From: Pedobacter nanyangensis
GTDB lineage: Bacteria > Bacteroidota > Bacteroidia > Sphingobacteriales > Sphingobacteriaceae
Direction: 5' to 3'
NCBI RefSeq assembly: GCF_003313505.1
Contig: NZ_QMHO01000011.1
Location: forward strand, 1-64,000
DNA length: 64,000 nt
Part shown: positions 52,763-61,650 of the stretch, piece by piece
Layout: every line of letters begins with the position of its first letter
Position numbering within the stretch: position 1 is the stretch's first letter
Made by a program: the position numbers and the translations under genes
The notes under the pieces: generated by a model
Told to the model about the DNA's origin: nothing
The model's database searches: none
What the model saw: only the letters and a program-made list of their open reading frames with translations

Positions 52763-52963
52763 TTACTTTCGGGGTGGTCCCTGTCTAAATTCCTTGTTTA
52801 GCTCCTTAATCAATTTTATCTTGAAGAAAAGGAAAGCAGCTAAGGCCGCCACTAAAAATATGGCAATTAAAGGGCTCTTGTTCTCAAAAGCCCAAAAGGC
52901 TCCTAGGATACAAAGAATTAATGCCAGGTTGTAAAAAGCATTTAAGAATATTTTCTTTTTCAT
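52763..52963 (-). CDS. Small two-span membrane protein
   Basis: 66 aa with two hydrophobic helices (about 10-25 and 31-48) and a basic tail (KLIKELNKEFRQGPPRK). It reminds me of DUF6358-type proteins of Pedobacter, but I cannot confirm that. Lysine-rich start, no signal peptidase site. It is alone on the minus strand next to the rhodanese gene. Confidence 0.65.
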   Translation of the reverse strand: MKKKIFLNAFYNLALILCILGAFWAFENKSPLIAIFLVAALAAFLFFKIKLIKELNKEFRQGPPRK

Positions 52964-53048
52964 AAAATGATTGGATTATCTACGATGACCTTCGGGTTTG
53001 AATACAGGATGAATGACACGTCGATCGTATCAAATCAGTATTTCAAAA

Positions 53049-53366
53049 TTAGTACACCGGCATGTTTGGGTCAAAAGCTTCTTGCCAAGCTAAAATCCCA
53101 CCTTTAAGGTTGTAAAGGTTATCAAAACCGTGAACCTGCTCCAATTGCATAATGGCGGCTGCACTACGTTTCCCACTGCGGCATTGCACAATTACAGGTT
53201 TATCTCTGTCAATTTTATCAGCCTCAATTAAAATACCGCCCAAAGGGATATTTAAACCGTCAAGGTTAGAGGTTTCATATTCAAAAGTCTCTCTAACATC
53301 AATTAGTTGGAAAGGCTCATTGTTATCTATTTTTTGTTTTAAGTCTTGAACTGTAACTTCTTTCAT
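53049..53366 (-). CDS. Single-domain rhodanese-like protein
   Basis: 105 aa. The family pattern is clear: QLIDVRETFEYETSNL, INIPLG-like NIPLGGI, and the active loop QCRSGKRSA with its cysteine at about position 61. It would transfer sulfur or act on persulfides in the cytoplasm; there is no signal peptide. Upstream, 53367-53541 holds no gene. Confidence 0.92.
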   Translation of the reverse strand: MKEVTVQDLKQKIDNNEPFQLIDVRETFEYETSNLDGLNIPLGGILIEADKIDRDKPVIVQCRSGKRSAAAIMQLEQVHGFDNLYNLKGGILAWQEAFDPNMPVY

Positions 53367-53541
53367 TTTTTCGTGTTTTAATCAAAGATACGAATTACGT
53401 GATTAATTACTTCCATCGCAAAACTCAAACGGTATTTTTACTTTTCTCCTACCTTGAAACAAATAGAGAATTTATTTCTCGAAGAACTGTAACAATTGAG
53501 ATGGCCAGTCGTTTAACTATAGAATTTTAATTTTGGTTACT

Positions 53542-54627
53542 ATGAACCGCGTTTCCCGCTTCCTTTGGTTTTGCTCTGGAGCTCACATTGCTACGCTCGA
53601 AAAACATCCTACAGATCACAATAAATATATAGGTATTGGTGCCACAATCTTTTTTACAGGTTTGTTTGCGGCCCTTTCTGGCGGCTATGCCATGTACTTC
53701 GTATTTAAGGGCAGCGACTTCGCTTGGCTTTTTTCAATATTTTTTGGTTTGATTTGGGGCTTGGCCATTTTTAACATGGACCGTTATATTGTGGGCAGTT
53801 TGGATAAAAACGCAAGCAGCAACAAACAACTATTACAGGCAACACCCCGTATTTTGCTGGCCATCATGATCGGTATCGTGATTTCACGCCCATTGGAGTT
53901 GAAGATTTTTGATAAAGAGATTAAAGAAAAGCTGAAAGTGAGCTACCTGAATGGGCAACGTTCGAAAATTGACACTTTAAATAAGGCTTTTGATAAAAAA
54001 TATACCATTGAGCTTGGAAAGCTGAACGAGTTGAAAGCGCAACGCGATTCACTGGCAGCAGCGATTAAAAGCGATAGGCAAAAACTCAACTATGAGATTT
54101 TCGGCAACAAGACCACTGAAACCTCCGGGGTAATGGGCTATGGGCCCTACGCCAAACGCAAGGAAGCCGAACTGAAACAGCGTGAGCAAAACCTTGATAC
54201 GCTTAACGCCGATGTTAGACAAATGGAAAAGTTTGTTGACGGACGTAAGCAGTTTGATGGATTGATGAGCGAGAAGCTCTTCACCTCTAAACAGCTAGAT
54301 AGCTTGGCAAACATTGCTGGCTTTGCGGATAGGAATTGGGCGTTGGGACAATTGAGCTTTAATCCAGATGGGTCCAAAGATTTTAACACTTCACTTGCGG
54401 TAACGTTTATTGGGCTGCTTTTCATTTTCTTTGAATGTTTACCCGTTTTTGTAAAGCTGATGAGCGCTCGAGGTTCATACGACCATGCCATTGAAAATGC
54501 AGAGAAAGTGCAGGTCCATCTTTCGGATAAAGATAGAGATGCGGATATTACCGTAGCTGATCAAATTCAGGATACTAAAATCAGTGTAAAAGCACAGCAG
54601 AAAATAGATGAATTAAATTCTGTCTGA
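53542..54627 (+). CDS. DUF4407 membrane protein
   Basis: 361 aa. N-terminal membrane segments (about 30-120) contain the family's FWFCSGAH-like start, FNMDRYIV and PRILLAIMIGIVISRPLELKIF split over two helices. A coiled-coil region of about 130 residues follows (QRSKIDTLNKAF to DVRQMEKFVDG), then a further membrane helix near 295 and a soluble tail. The function of DUF4407 is unknown. The TTG start at 53533 adds three residues only; the ATG at 53542 is preferred. Confidence 0.85.
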   Translation: MNRVSRFLWFCSGAHIATLEKHPTDHNKYIGIGATIFFTGLFAALSGGYAMYFVFKGSDFAWLFSIFFGLIWGLAIFNMDRYIVGSLDKNASSNKQLLQATPRILLAIMIGIVISRPLELKIFDKEIKEKLKVSYLNGQRSKIDTLNKAFDKKYTIELGKLNELKAQRDSLAAAIKSDRQKLNYEIFGNKTTETSGVMGYGPYAKRKEAELKQREQNLDTLNADVRQMEKFVDGRKQFDGLMSEKLFTSKQLDSLANIAGFADRNWALGQLSFNPDGSKDFNTSLAVTFIGLLFIFFECLPVFVKLMSARGSYDHAIENAEKVQVHLSDKDRDADITVADQIQDTKISVKAQQKIDELNSV

Positions 54628-54736
54628 ATGATCTCATACTCATTATTTCTCTAGAAATTTTTCGTTCAAAACAAAGTTTATCTTATCTTGTTAATCACAA
54701 TACAATCAACTGAATATCAAACTAATTTGAGCTCAA

Positions 54737-55381
54737 ATGAAAAATTTAATGATGGCCGCCAGCCTCATGTTATTGTTTGCCACAGCCTGCAATAGCGAGA
54801 AAAAAAGTATTACAACAGATAGTACTACAACTGATACTTCTACCACCAAAAACAACGATACTTCTAAACCAGTCGACTCCGCCGAGATGATGAAAGCCTG
54901 GGAAGCTTATATGGCACCAGGAAGCGAACATCAGTGGATGGCCAAATCGGCGGGTAATTGGGAAGCCGAGTGTTCTTTCTACAAGCCAGATGGATCCATC
55001 ATGTCTACCAGTCCCGGCATTAAGGCCGAAACTAAAATGGTTTTGGGAGGGCGTTACCTACAATCTAACTATAAAGGGATGATGGACGGCATGCCATTCG
55101 AAGGAATGAACACCATGGCTTATGATAATGCCAGAAAAGTTTACATCAGCACTTGGATAGATAATATGGGTACAGGATTGATGTATGCGGAAGGTACCTT
55201 TGATAAGGATCGTAAGGTAATGACTTTTAGAGGTAATGCTACCGATGCCGCGTCTGGCAAACAAATTCGGTTCAGAGAAACATTCACTATTGTTGATGAC
55301 AACAACCAACTAATGGAAATGTACGATACTAAAGATGGCAAGGAAACAAAAACCATGTCGATTAAGTTGGTAAGAAAGTAA
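54737..55381 (+). CDS. DUF1579 lipoprotein
   Basis: 214 aa with a lipoprotein signal (LLFATAC, Cys18) and a Ser/Thr-rich spacer of about 35 residues. The rest matches DUF1579: a GNWEAECSFY strand, LGGRYLQSNYKGMMDGMPFEG, and FRETFTIVDDNNQLMEMYD. The domain is probably a small beta-barrel that may bind a hydrophobic ligand. It should sit at the periplasmic or outer membrane face. Confidence 0.88.
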   Translation: MKNLMMAASLMLLFATACNSEKKSITTDSTTTDTSTTKNNDTSKPVDSAEMMKAWEAYMAPGSEHQWMAKSAGNWEAECSFYKPDGSIMSTSPGIKAETKMVLGGRYLQSNYKGMMDGMPFEGMNTMAYDNARKVYISTWIDNMGTGLMYAEGTFDKDRKVMTFRGNATDAASGKQIRFRETFTIVDDNNQLMEMYDTKDGKETKTMSIKLVRK

Positions 55382-55403
55382 TTTAGCGTTAAACGATACT
55401 GGA

Positions 55404-55434
55404 AGCGTTGGCAGTTAATGTCAGCGCTTTTTTT
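55404..55434 (+). terminator. Terminator of the DUF1579 gene
   Basis: A 10-bp stem with two G-U pairs joins AGCGTTGGCA (55404-55413) and TGTCAGCGCT (55419-55428), followed by seven T residues in the plus strand. It lies 23 bases after the stop. Confidence 0.8.
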
Positions 55435-55452
55435 GCGCTTAACATTATCGTT

Positions 55453-55478
55453 TTTGATGTCGCAATTGCGACATCAAA
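55453..55478. promoter_or_regulatory. 26-bp perfect palindrome upstream of an ORF6N gene
   Basis: The palindrome is centred at GCAATTGC and runs 13 bases each way, with core GATGTCGCAATTGCGACATC (55456-55475). It has no loop, unlike a terminator, and is placed 17 bases before the -7 element TATATTTG (55495-55502) of the next gene. It probably is an operator, perhaps bound by the ORF6N protein itself. Confidence 0.65.
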
Positions 55479-55510
55479 CCTAAAATATATTGATTATATT
55501 TGGTTCGCCT

Positions 55511-56050
55511 ATGACAGCCAAACCACTTTTCACCTCTATATCTGATGATATTGTGGTGAACAAAATTTACGAGATAAGAAATCAAAAAGTAATGCTAGAT
55601 CGTGATTTGGCAGAACTTTATGGTGTGGAAACAAGAGTTTTAAATCAGGCGGTGAAACGTAACATCAACCGTTTTCCTGAAGATTTCATGTTTCAACTCA
55701 ATTCAAAAGAATTAGAAAATTGGAAGTCACAAATTGTGATATCCAATCGTGAGAAGTTGGGACTTAGAAAACCTCCTTTTGCTTTTACCGAGCACGGCGT
55801 TTTAATGCTATCAAGCGTCCTTAATAGCCCTCAAGCGATACAAGTAAATATTCAAATTGTTAGGATTTTTTCTCGTTTACGCAAACTACTGGATCACCAT
55901 AACGAATTGAAATTGGAGATCGCAGAAATTAAAAGGCACCTGCACAACCACGACAAGAACATTGAATTGGTTTTTACTTACTTGGATCAACTCATTCAAG
56001 AGAAGGCAGCGCCGAGAAAGCGAATTGGATTTAAGCCCGATGAGTTATAA
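55511..56050 (+). CDS. ORF6N-domain DNA-binding protein
   Basis: 179 aa from ATG at 55511. The ORF6N domain covers about 18-105: KIYEIRNQKVMLDRDLAELY, a VLNQAVKRNINRFPEDFMFQL stretch (split over helices) and FAFTEHGVLMLSSVL. A short coiled coil follows. Such domains were first seen in phage proteins and are frequent in Bacteroidota, where they probably regulate transcription. The TTG at 55490 lies within the promoter region and would precede the -7 box, so it was not used. It is a single gene with its own operator-like palindrome. Confidence 0.88.
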   Translation: MTAKPLFTSISDDIVVNKIYEIRNQKVMLDRDLAELYGVETRVLNQAVKRNINRFPEDFMFQLNSKELENWKSQIVISNREKLGLRKPPFAFTEHGVLMLSSVLNSPQAIQVNIQIVRIFSRLRKLLDHHNELKLEIAEIKRHLHNHDKNIELVFTYLDQLIQEKAAPRKRIGFKPDEL

Positions 56051-56369
56051 GCTTTATGCAACTTTGGTTTTGTAAACAGGCGTTGCGTTTTCAAACCCGA
56101 TTGAAGTGGAAATACTTTTGCTTGAGGTTGCTTCGTTCCGGGCAATGACGACCACAGCAAAAGATTGCAACGAAAAGCGGGACTTTCGGTACAAAAACGC
56201 TACTGTATTTGCTTTTCAAATGATCAACTTTATACATATCACGAGTAACTTACAACTTAAAACCAAAAAATTCTACGCCAACTATTTGGTAATTAAACAA
56301 ATCTCCGTATCTTTGCAGTCCCTAAAAAACTGGGGAATAATAAATTTTTTAACAATTAAATAAAAGCAA
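56051..56369. other. 319-bp intergenic region with REP-like remnant and rplM promoter
   Basis: No gene is supported; an 85-codon open frame here lacks protein-like composition. TTGCTTCGTTCCGGGCAATGAC at about 56128-56149 resembles the end of a common bacterial repeat (GTCATTGC...GAACGAAGCAA on the other strand). A second part, GATTGCAACG, is at 56162. The right side carries the rplM promoter at 56285-56315. Confidence 0.55.
56285..56315 (+). promoter_or_regulatory. Promoter of the rplM ribosomal protein operon
   Basis: TTTG at 56285-56288, a 19-bp spacer, and TATCTTTG at 56308-56315 match the Bacteroidota -33/-7 consensus. The GTG start of rplM follows 55 bases later, leaving a leader of about 50 nt. 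This is the best promoter in the window. Confidence 0.7.
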
Positions 56370-56813
56370 GTGAATACGTTAAGTTACAAAACTGTCTCTG
56401 CGAATGCTAAAACCGTTAACAAACAATGGGTTGTAGTTGATGCTGAAGGAGAGATTTTGGGGCGCTTGTCTTCTAAGATCGCGATGATTATTAGAGGTAA
56501 AAACAAGCCTGAGTACACCCCACACGTAGACTGTGGTGATAACGTTATTGTTATCAATGCAGACAAAGTTAAGTTGACAGGAAGCAAAATGGTTGATAAG
56601 ACCTATGTGCGTTACACTGGTTATCCAGGTGGTCAACGTTTCATTTCTCCAAAAGAGTTATTGGCTAAACACCCTGAGCGTGTTGTTGAGAAAGCGGTTC
56701 GTGGTATGTTGCCTAAAACCAAGTTGGGCAAAAAATTATACACTAATTTATTTGTTTATGCTGGTTCTGAGCACCCACACGCTGCACAAGCGCCTAAAAC
56801 CATTAAACTTTAA
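56370..56813 (+). CDS. rplM: Large ribosomal subunit protein uL13
   Basis: 147 aa, typical L13 with WVVVDAEGEILGRLSSKIA, YTPHVDCGDNVIVINA and RGMLPKTKLGKK. It begins with GTG at 56370; the previous codons are out of frame. It opens the rplM-rpsI-rpsB-tsf cluster. The rpsI ATG is 16 bases downstream. Confidence 0.97.
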   Translation: MNTLSYKTVSANAKTVNKQWVVVDAEGEILGRLSSKIAMIIRGKNKPEYTPHVDCGDNVIVINADKVKLTGSKMVDKTYVRYTGYPGGQRFISPKELLAKHPERVVEKAVRGMLPKTKLGKKLYTNLFVYAGSEHPHAAQAPKTIKL

Positions 56814-56829
56814 TTAAAAGAGAAAAGAA

Positions 56830-57216
56830 ATGTCAACAACAAATACTTCTGGTAGAAGAAAAACAGCAGTTGCCCGTATCTATTTGAAAGATGGCAACGG
56901 CGCTATTACCGTAAACGGTAAAGATTATAAAGTATATTTCCCAACCCTACCTTTACAATACATTGTTAACCAATCTTTCGAAGTTGCGGAAGTTGCCGGT
57001 AAATATGATGTACAAGTAAATGTAGCTGGTGGTGGTGTTAAAGGACAAGCTGAGGCTGTTCGTTTAGCAATTGCTAAAGCTATTGTTGAATTAGATGCTG
57101 AGAAAAAATCTGCGCTACGTGCTAAAGGTTTAATGACCCGCGACATGCGTATGGTTGAACGTAAGAAACCAGGACGTGCGAAAGCTCGTAAGAGATTCCA
57201 ATTCAGTAAACGTTAA
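56830..57216 (+). CDS. rpsI: Small ribosomal subunit protein uS9
   Basis: 128 aa. Signature residues are SGRRKTAVARIYLK at the start, NVAGGGVKGQAEAVRLAIAK in the middle and the basic tail KKPGRAKARKRFQFSKR, which reaches the P-site tRNA. Length is normal. rpsB follows after 18 bases. Confidence 0.98.
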   Translation: MSTTNTSGRRKTAVARIYLKDGNGAITVNGKDYKVYFPTLPLQYIVNQSFEVAEVAGKYDVQVNVAGGGVKGQAEAVRLAIAKAIVELDAEKKSALRAKGLMTRDMRMVERKKPGRAKARKRFQFSKR

Positions 57217-57234
57217 TCTTAAGGAGACAATACA

Positions 57235-58059
57235 ATGGCAAGAACAACATATCAAGACTTATTGGATGCAGGTGTACACTTTGGTCACCTTACCCGCAAA
57301 TGGAATCCAAAAATGGCTCCTTACATTTTCATGGAGCGCAATGGTATCCACATTATAGATTTAAACAAAACTTTAGCTAAAACTGAAGAAGCTGCCGCAG
57401 CGATCAAACAAATCGTAAAATCAGGTCGTAAGATCTTATTTGTAGCAACCAAGAAACAAGCTAAGGAAATTGTTGCAGAACAAGCTAAGAAAGTAAACAT
57501 GCCTTTCGTGACCGAGCGTTGGTTGGGTGGTATGTTAACGAACTTCACTACCGTACGCAAGTCGATCAAGAAGATGGCTAACATCGACAAGATGACCAAA
57601 GACGGTACTTATGCGATCCTTTCTAAAAAAGAGCGTTTGATGATCCAACGTGAGCGTATCAAATTAGAAAACCTTTTAGGTGGTATCGCTGATTTGAACC
57701 GTTTACCTGCGGCTATCTTCTTAATCGACGTGAAGAAAGAGCACATCGCTGTTGCTGAGGCTTTGAAACTAAACATTCCTACTTTTGCAATGGTTGATAC
57801 CAACTCTGATCCTTCGAACATCGATTTCCCTATTCCGGCTAATGATGATGCAACCAAATCAATCTCTTTGATTACTGACATCATCGTTAAAGCTATCGAA
57901 GAAGGCTTAGATGAGCGTAAACGTGAGAAAGACGAAGAAGCTGAGAAAGAAGCTGTAGCGGCTAAAGCTGCTGCTGATGCTCCTGAGGCTCCGGCTAAAA
58001 AAGCTAAAAAAGAAACTGCTGAAGCAGAAACTTCATCAGAAGATAATACAGAAGCTTAA
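57235..58059 (+). CDS. rpsB: Small ribosomal subunit protein uS2
   Basis: 274 aa. Core S2 motifs include DLLDAGVHFGHLTRKWNPKM, IDLNKTLAKTEEA, TERWLGGMLTN and the PTFAMVDTNSDP loop. The C-terminus is extended by about 40 residues, rich in Lys, Glu and Ala, as is common in Bacteroidota. A good Shine-Dalgarno AAGGAG at 57221-57226 is present. EF-Ts follows after a hairpin-rich 106-bp gap. Confidence 0.97.
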   Translation: MARTTYQDLLDAGVHFGHLTRKWNPKMAPYIFMERNGIHIIDLNKTLAKTEEAAAAIKQIVKSGRKILFVATKKQAKEIVAEQAKKVNMPFVTERWLGGMLTNFTTVRKSIKKMANIDKMTKDGTYAILSKKERLMIQRERIKLENLLGGIADLNRLPAAIFLIDVKKEHIAVAEALKLNIPTFAMVDTNSDPSNIDFPIPANDDATKSISLITDIIVKAIEEGLDERKREKDEEAEKEAVAAKAAADAPEAPAKKAKKETAEAETSSEDNTEA

Positions 58060-58063
58060 TTGA

Positions 58064-58135
58064 AGTTGTAAGTTGTGGGTTGTAAGTTATTAGGTTTTAA
58101 ACAGCCTTATAACCTATAACTTGCAACTTATAACA
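58064..58135. repeat. GTTGTAAGTT-type repeat hairpin between rpsB and tsf
   Basis: GTTGTAAGTT-like units occur in tandem at 58064-58090, and inverted forms lie at 58111-58134. The longest pairing joins 58079-58096 with AACCTATAACTTGCAAC at 58111-58127. It is probably a dispersed intergenic repeat, but its position inside a translation-factor operon could affect tsf expression. Confidence 0.6.
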
Positions 58136-58165
58136 TTTTATAGAAATTCAAAATATTTAAAAGAG

Positions 58166-59011
58166 ATGTCTACAGTACAAATTTCTGCGGCAGATGTAAA
58201 CAAATTACGTCAACAAACAGGTGCCGGCATGATGGATTGCAAAAAAGCATTAGTAGAAGCCAATGGCGATTTCGAAGCTGCTGTTGATTTATTGCGCAAA
58301 AAAGGTCAAAAAGTATCGGCTGCCCGTTCTGGTAATGCTACTTCTGAAGGTTTAGTATTAATCAATGTTTCGGCAGATGGTACAAATGGTAAATTAGTTG
58401 CTTTGGCTTGCGAAACTGAACCAGTTTCTAAAGTTGAAGATTTCCGTAACCTGGCTCAGGTTATTTTAGCGGCTGCGGTGGCCAATAATCCAGCTTCTAC
58501 AGAAGAATTGTTGGCAATTGCCTTAGAAGACGGCCGTACGGTTGCTGAAACCATTACTGAACTAACTGGTAAAATCGGCGAGAAAATCGTTATCCAAGAA
58601 TATGCAAATATTTCTGGTGAGAAAATCGTTTCTTATATCCACTCTAACGGTAAAATGGGTGTTTTAGTAGTATTTAAAGGTGCCAACGGTGCTGATATTA
58701 CTGAAGCTGGTAAAGATGTTGCCATGCAAATTGCTGCAATGAACCCAATTGCCGTGGATAAAGATGGCGTTGATCCTGCAACTGTTGAGCGTGAGATTGA
58801 GATCGCTAAAGACGTGATCCGTCAAGAAGGCAAACCAGAGGAAATGGTAGAAAAAATTGCTGCTGGTAAATTGAACAAATTCTACAAAGACAGCACTTTA
58901 TTAAACCAAGAGTTTGTTAAAGATGGTTCTATCGACGTTCGTAAATTCTTAGACAACACGGCTAAGGGTTTAACCGTTACTGCTTTCAAACGCGTACAAT
59001 TAGGTGCTTAA
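58166..59011 (+). CDS. tsf: Translation elongation factor EF-Ts
   Basis: 281 aa from the ATG at 58166. The TGAGMMDCKKAL motif marks the UBA-like N-terminus, followed by the EF-Tu-binding core (VALACETEPVSK, DVAMQIAAMNP) and the dimerisation part. It recharges EF-Tu by releasing GDP. A reading frame from 58121 would cross the repeat and adds unlike residues, so the later start is chosen. A terminator follows. Confidence 0.97.
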   Translation: MSTVQISAADVNKLRQQTGAGMMDCKKALVEANGDFEAAVDLLRKKGQKVSAARSGNATSEGLVLINVSADGTNGKLVALACETEPVSKVEDFRNLAQVILAAAVANNPASTEELLAIALEDGRTVAETITELTGKIGEKIVIQEYANISGEKIVSYIHSNGKMGVLVVFKGANGADITEAGKDVAMQIAAMNPIAVDKDGVDPATVEREIEIAKDVIRQEGKPEEMVEKIAAGKLNKFYKDSTLLNQEFVKDGSIDVRKFLDNTAKGLTVTAFKRVQLGA

Positions 59012-59031
59012 TTTTTAAGCAAAAAAATATA

Positions 59032-59060
59032 AAAAGTCCCGCCTTAATGTCGGGACTTTT
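59032..59060 (+). terminator. Terminator of tsf
   Basis: AAAAGTCCCG (59032-59041) pairs with CGGGACTTTT (59051-59060) over a 9-base loop and runs into TTGTTT. It ends the rplM-tsf unit. Confidence 0.85.
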
Positions 59061-59099
59061 TTGTTTAATAAGCGCTGTATTTTTTGGTAAACTTGTAAT

Positions 59100-60200
59100 A
59101 TGCAATCGCTACAAAATCAAAATCTATATCTCCCAACGGGATTACAAACTCAACAAGATATTTCATTTGAAAATGGTTTGATTAAGGAAATCAAACTAAA
59201 TTCCAATCAATCGAATACAGAAAACACTTACCTGATCCCGGGTTTTATTGACCTGCAAATTTATGGGGCGGCTGGCAAGTTATTCTCTGCCGAACCAAAC
59301 TTAGATAGTATTCGTACCATAGAGGATCAATTATTGCAAGAAGGTACTACTGGTTTTCTGATCTGCTTGGCCACCAATACACCAGACGTTTTTAACCAAT
59401 GTATTTCGGTAATTAAAGAATACAGAAAAGATGCCAGAAATTGCATGGGCTTACACTTGGAAGGTCCTTTTATCAATCCCGAAAAAAGAGGTGCCCATGT
59501 TAAAGAATATATTCGCAAAGCGAGCTTGGATGAAATCAAACAGCTGTTAGATTTTGGTGATGGCACCATTAAAATGATGACACTTGCCCCAGAGCTACAA
59601 GATGACGAAGTTATTCAGTATTTATTAGATCAGAACGTGGTGGTATCTTTGGGGCATAGCAGTGCCACTTTTGAGCAGGCAACCGCTGCTTATGATAAGG
59701 GCATACCAACCACCACACACCTGTTCAATGCCATGTCGGCATTACAACACCGAGCGCCAGGCATTCCAGCAGCGGTATTTAATCATCCAACGGCCATGGC
59801 CAGCATTATCGCAGATGGATTGCATGTAGATTTTGAAGTGGTAAAAATAGCTGCAAAGATGCTGAGGGAGCGCCTATTCCTCATTACTGATGCCGTTACG
59901 GAATGCAATTCGGGCCCATACCAACATCATGCGGTAAATGGCAAGTTTGTCATGCCCGACGGCACTTTATCTGGCTCGGCCATGACCATGCTACAATCGG
60001 TCAAAAATTGTGTGGAGCATTGCGGTATTTCATTATTAGATGCCATTAACATGGCCACCTTCAATCCAGCAAAGCTGATCAAAAAAGAAAACGAAATTGG
60101 GCAACTTGCTGTTAATACCCAAGCAAACCTAGTCAGGATAAACGAAAAATTGGAATTGCAACAAGTATTTTTCAGAGGAGCCGAAATTAAACTGAATTAG
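59100..60200 (+). CDS. nagA: N-acetylglucosamine-6-phosphate deacetylase
   Basis: 366 aa amidohydrolase. The motifs GFIDLQIYGA, HLEGPFINPEKRGAH, SLGHSSAT, TTHLFNAMSALQHR and ITDAVTEC are those of NagA. It converts GlcNAc-6-P to glucosamine-6-P, used in cell-wall recycling and amino-sugar catabolism. Position between tsf and pyrH has no obvious functional link. A TAAACTTG box five bases before the ATG may be its -7 element. Confidence 0.93.
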   Translation: MQSLQNQNLYLPTGLQTQQDISFENGLIKEIKLNSNQSNTENTYLIPGFIDLQIYGAAGKLFSAEPNLDSIRTIEDQLLQEGTTGFLICLATNTPDVFNQCISVIKEYRKDARNCMGLHLEGPFINPEKRGAHVKEYIRKASLDEIKQLLDFGDGTIKMMTLAPELQDDEVIQYLLDQNVVVSLGHSSATFEQATAAYDKGIPTTTHLFNAMSALQHRAPGIPAAVFNHPTAMASIIADGLHVDFEVVKIAAKMLRERLFLITDAVTECNSGPYQHHAVNGKFVMPDGTLSGSAMTMLQSVKNCVEHCGISLLDAINMATFNPAKLIKKENEIGQLAVNTQANLVRINEKLELQQVFFRGAEIKLN

Positions 60201-60239
60201 GCACCAGCAAATTAAAAAAACTTGATAATTTTGCCTTTT

Positions 60240-60947
60240 ATGAAATATAAACGGATTTTACTTAAACTGAGTGGCGAATCGCTAATGGGCGAAAAGCAAT
60301 ACGGCATTGATAACGAAAGAGTTAAACAGTACGCAGAAGATATCAAAGCGGTTCACGACGAAGGACTAGAAATAGCGATTGTAATAGGCGGGGGCAATAT
60401 TTTTAGAGGTTTAAGTGCTGAAAAATCTGGAATGGACAGGGCACAGGCTGACTACATGGGGATGTTAGCTACGGTAATCAACAGCATGGCACTACAAGAC
60501 GCCCTAGAAAAAGTAGGTTTAAAAACCCGTTTACTTTCGGCCATTAAAATGGAGCAAATCTGCGAGCCTTTTGTACGTAGAAGAGCGGTTAGGCACTTGG
60601 AAAAAGGACGTGTGGTTATTTTCGGTGCAGGTACCGGAAACCCTTACTTCACTACAGACTCTGCCGCCGCACTAAGAGCCATCGAAATCAATGCAGATGT
60701 AGTGCTTAAAGGGACTCGCGTAGACGGCATTTATACGGCCGATCCTGAAAAAGATCCCACTGCTACCAAATATCAAACATTATCCTTTAAAGAAGTGTAT
60801 GATAAGGATCTTAACGTGATGGATATGACGGCTTTCACCCTGTGCGAAGAAAACGATCTTCCAATTATCGTTTTTGACATGAACAAAGCCGGAAACTTCA
60901 TGAAAATTGCCAAAGGCGAAGAAATTGGCACTTTGGTGCAAGGTTAA
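60240..60947 (+). CDS. pyrH: UMP kinase PyrH
   Basis: 235 aa from the ATG at 60240. KRILLKLSGESL, VIGGGNIFRG, and the GTGNPYFTTDSAAALRA loop identify the bacterial hexameric UMP kinase. It makes UDP from UMP. An upstream start at 60222 adds six residues but overlaps the TAATTTTG box (60226-60233), which may be its -7 element. frr follows, the usual neighbour. Confidence 0.96.
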   Translation: MKYKRILLKLSGESLMGEKQYGIDNERVKQYAEDIKAVHDEGLEIAIVIGGGNIFRGLSAEKSGMDRAQADYMGMLATVINSMALQDALEKVGLKTRLLSAIKMEQICEPFVRRRAVRHLEKGRVVIFGAGTGNPYFTTDSAAALRAIEINADVVLKGTRVDGIYTADPEKDPTATKYQTLSFKEVYDKDLNVMDMTAFTLCEENDLPIIVFDMNKAGNFMKIAKGEEIGTLVQG

Positions 60948-60993
60948 TTTATGGCCATTATTTTATATTTTTGCATATAAATCACTCAGAACA

Positions 60994-61557
60994 ATGAATG
61001 ACCTCATAAAGAAACAGCTAACAGACGCACAGGCCACTATGGAGAAGGCCATTACACACTGTGAAGCTGAACTGACAAAAATTAGAGCCGGAAAAGCTTC
61101 AGCTGGTATGCTAGATGGGATTATGGTAGAGTATTATGGCAACCCAACGCCATTGGCGCAGGTAGGCGCAATTAATACGCCCGATGCCCGTACCATCGTA
61201 ATTCAACCTTGGGAAAAAAACATGTTAATTCCTATTGAAAGAGCAATTATGGAAGCTAACATTGGCATCAATCCTCAAAATGATGGTTCTATCATCCGTT
61301 TGGTTGTACCGCCCCTAACTGAGGAACGTAGGAAAGAGCTCGTGAAAAAAGTAAAGGAAGAAGCGGAGAAAGGGAAAATCGCTATCCGCAACATTCGTAA
61401 AGATGCCAATGAAAAAATCAAGAAATTGAAAGCCGACAGCGTATCTGACGACGAAATCAAGGCCGGCGAAGCAGAAGTGCAGAAAATTACCGACAGCTAT
61501 ATTGTAAAGGTAGACAAGCACGCTGAAGTGAAAGAAAAAGATATCATGACCGTTTAA
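60994..61557 (+). CDS. frr: Ribosome recycling factor
   Basis: 187 aa from ATG at 60994. Characteristic segments are LTKIRAGKASAGMLDGI, QPWEKNMLIPIERAI and the ending KVDKHAEVKEKDIMTV. It frees ribosomes with EF-G after termination. A frame reaching back to 60907 overlaps pyrH and is not family-like. A TATTTTTG -7 box lies at 60966-60973. Confidence 0.97.
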   Translation: MNDLIKKQLTDAQATMEKAITHCEAELTKIRAGKASAGMLDGIMVEYYGNPTPLAQVGAINTPDARTIVIQPWEKNMLIPIERAIMEANIGINPQNDGSIIRLVVPPLTEERRKELVKKVKEEAEKGKIAIRNIRKDANEKIKKLKADSVSDDEIKAGEAEVQKITDSYIVKVDKHAEVKEKDIMTV

Positions 61558-61650
61558 GAAACTGGGCTTTGGCATACACGCCAAAACAAACCTATAAACC
61601 CACCAGTTGTTCTTAAACAGTTTCTAACAATATCGTTAAATTGTAATATA

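Noticed and set aside
56106..56363. 85-codon open frame before rplM
   Set aside because: It crosses a REP-like remnant and the rplM promoter, lacks a ribosome-binding site and has no family-like sequence.
60907..60993. 29-codon N-terminal extension of ribosome recycling factor
   Set aside because: It overlaps pyrH and is not part of the family; the ATG at 60994 gives the standard N-terminus.
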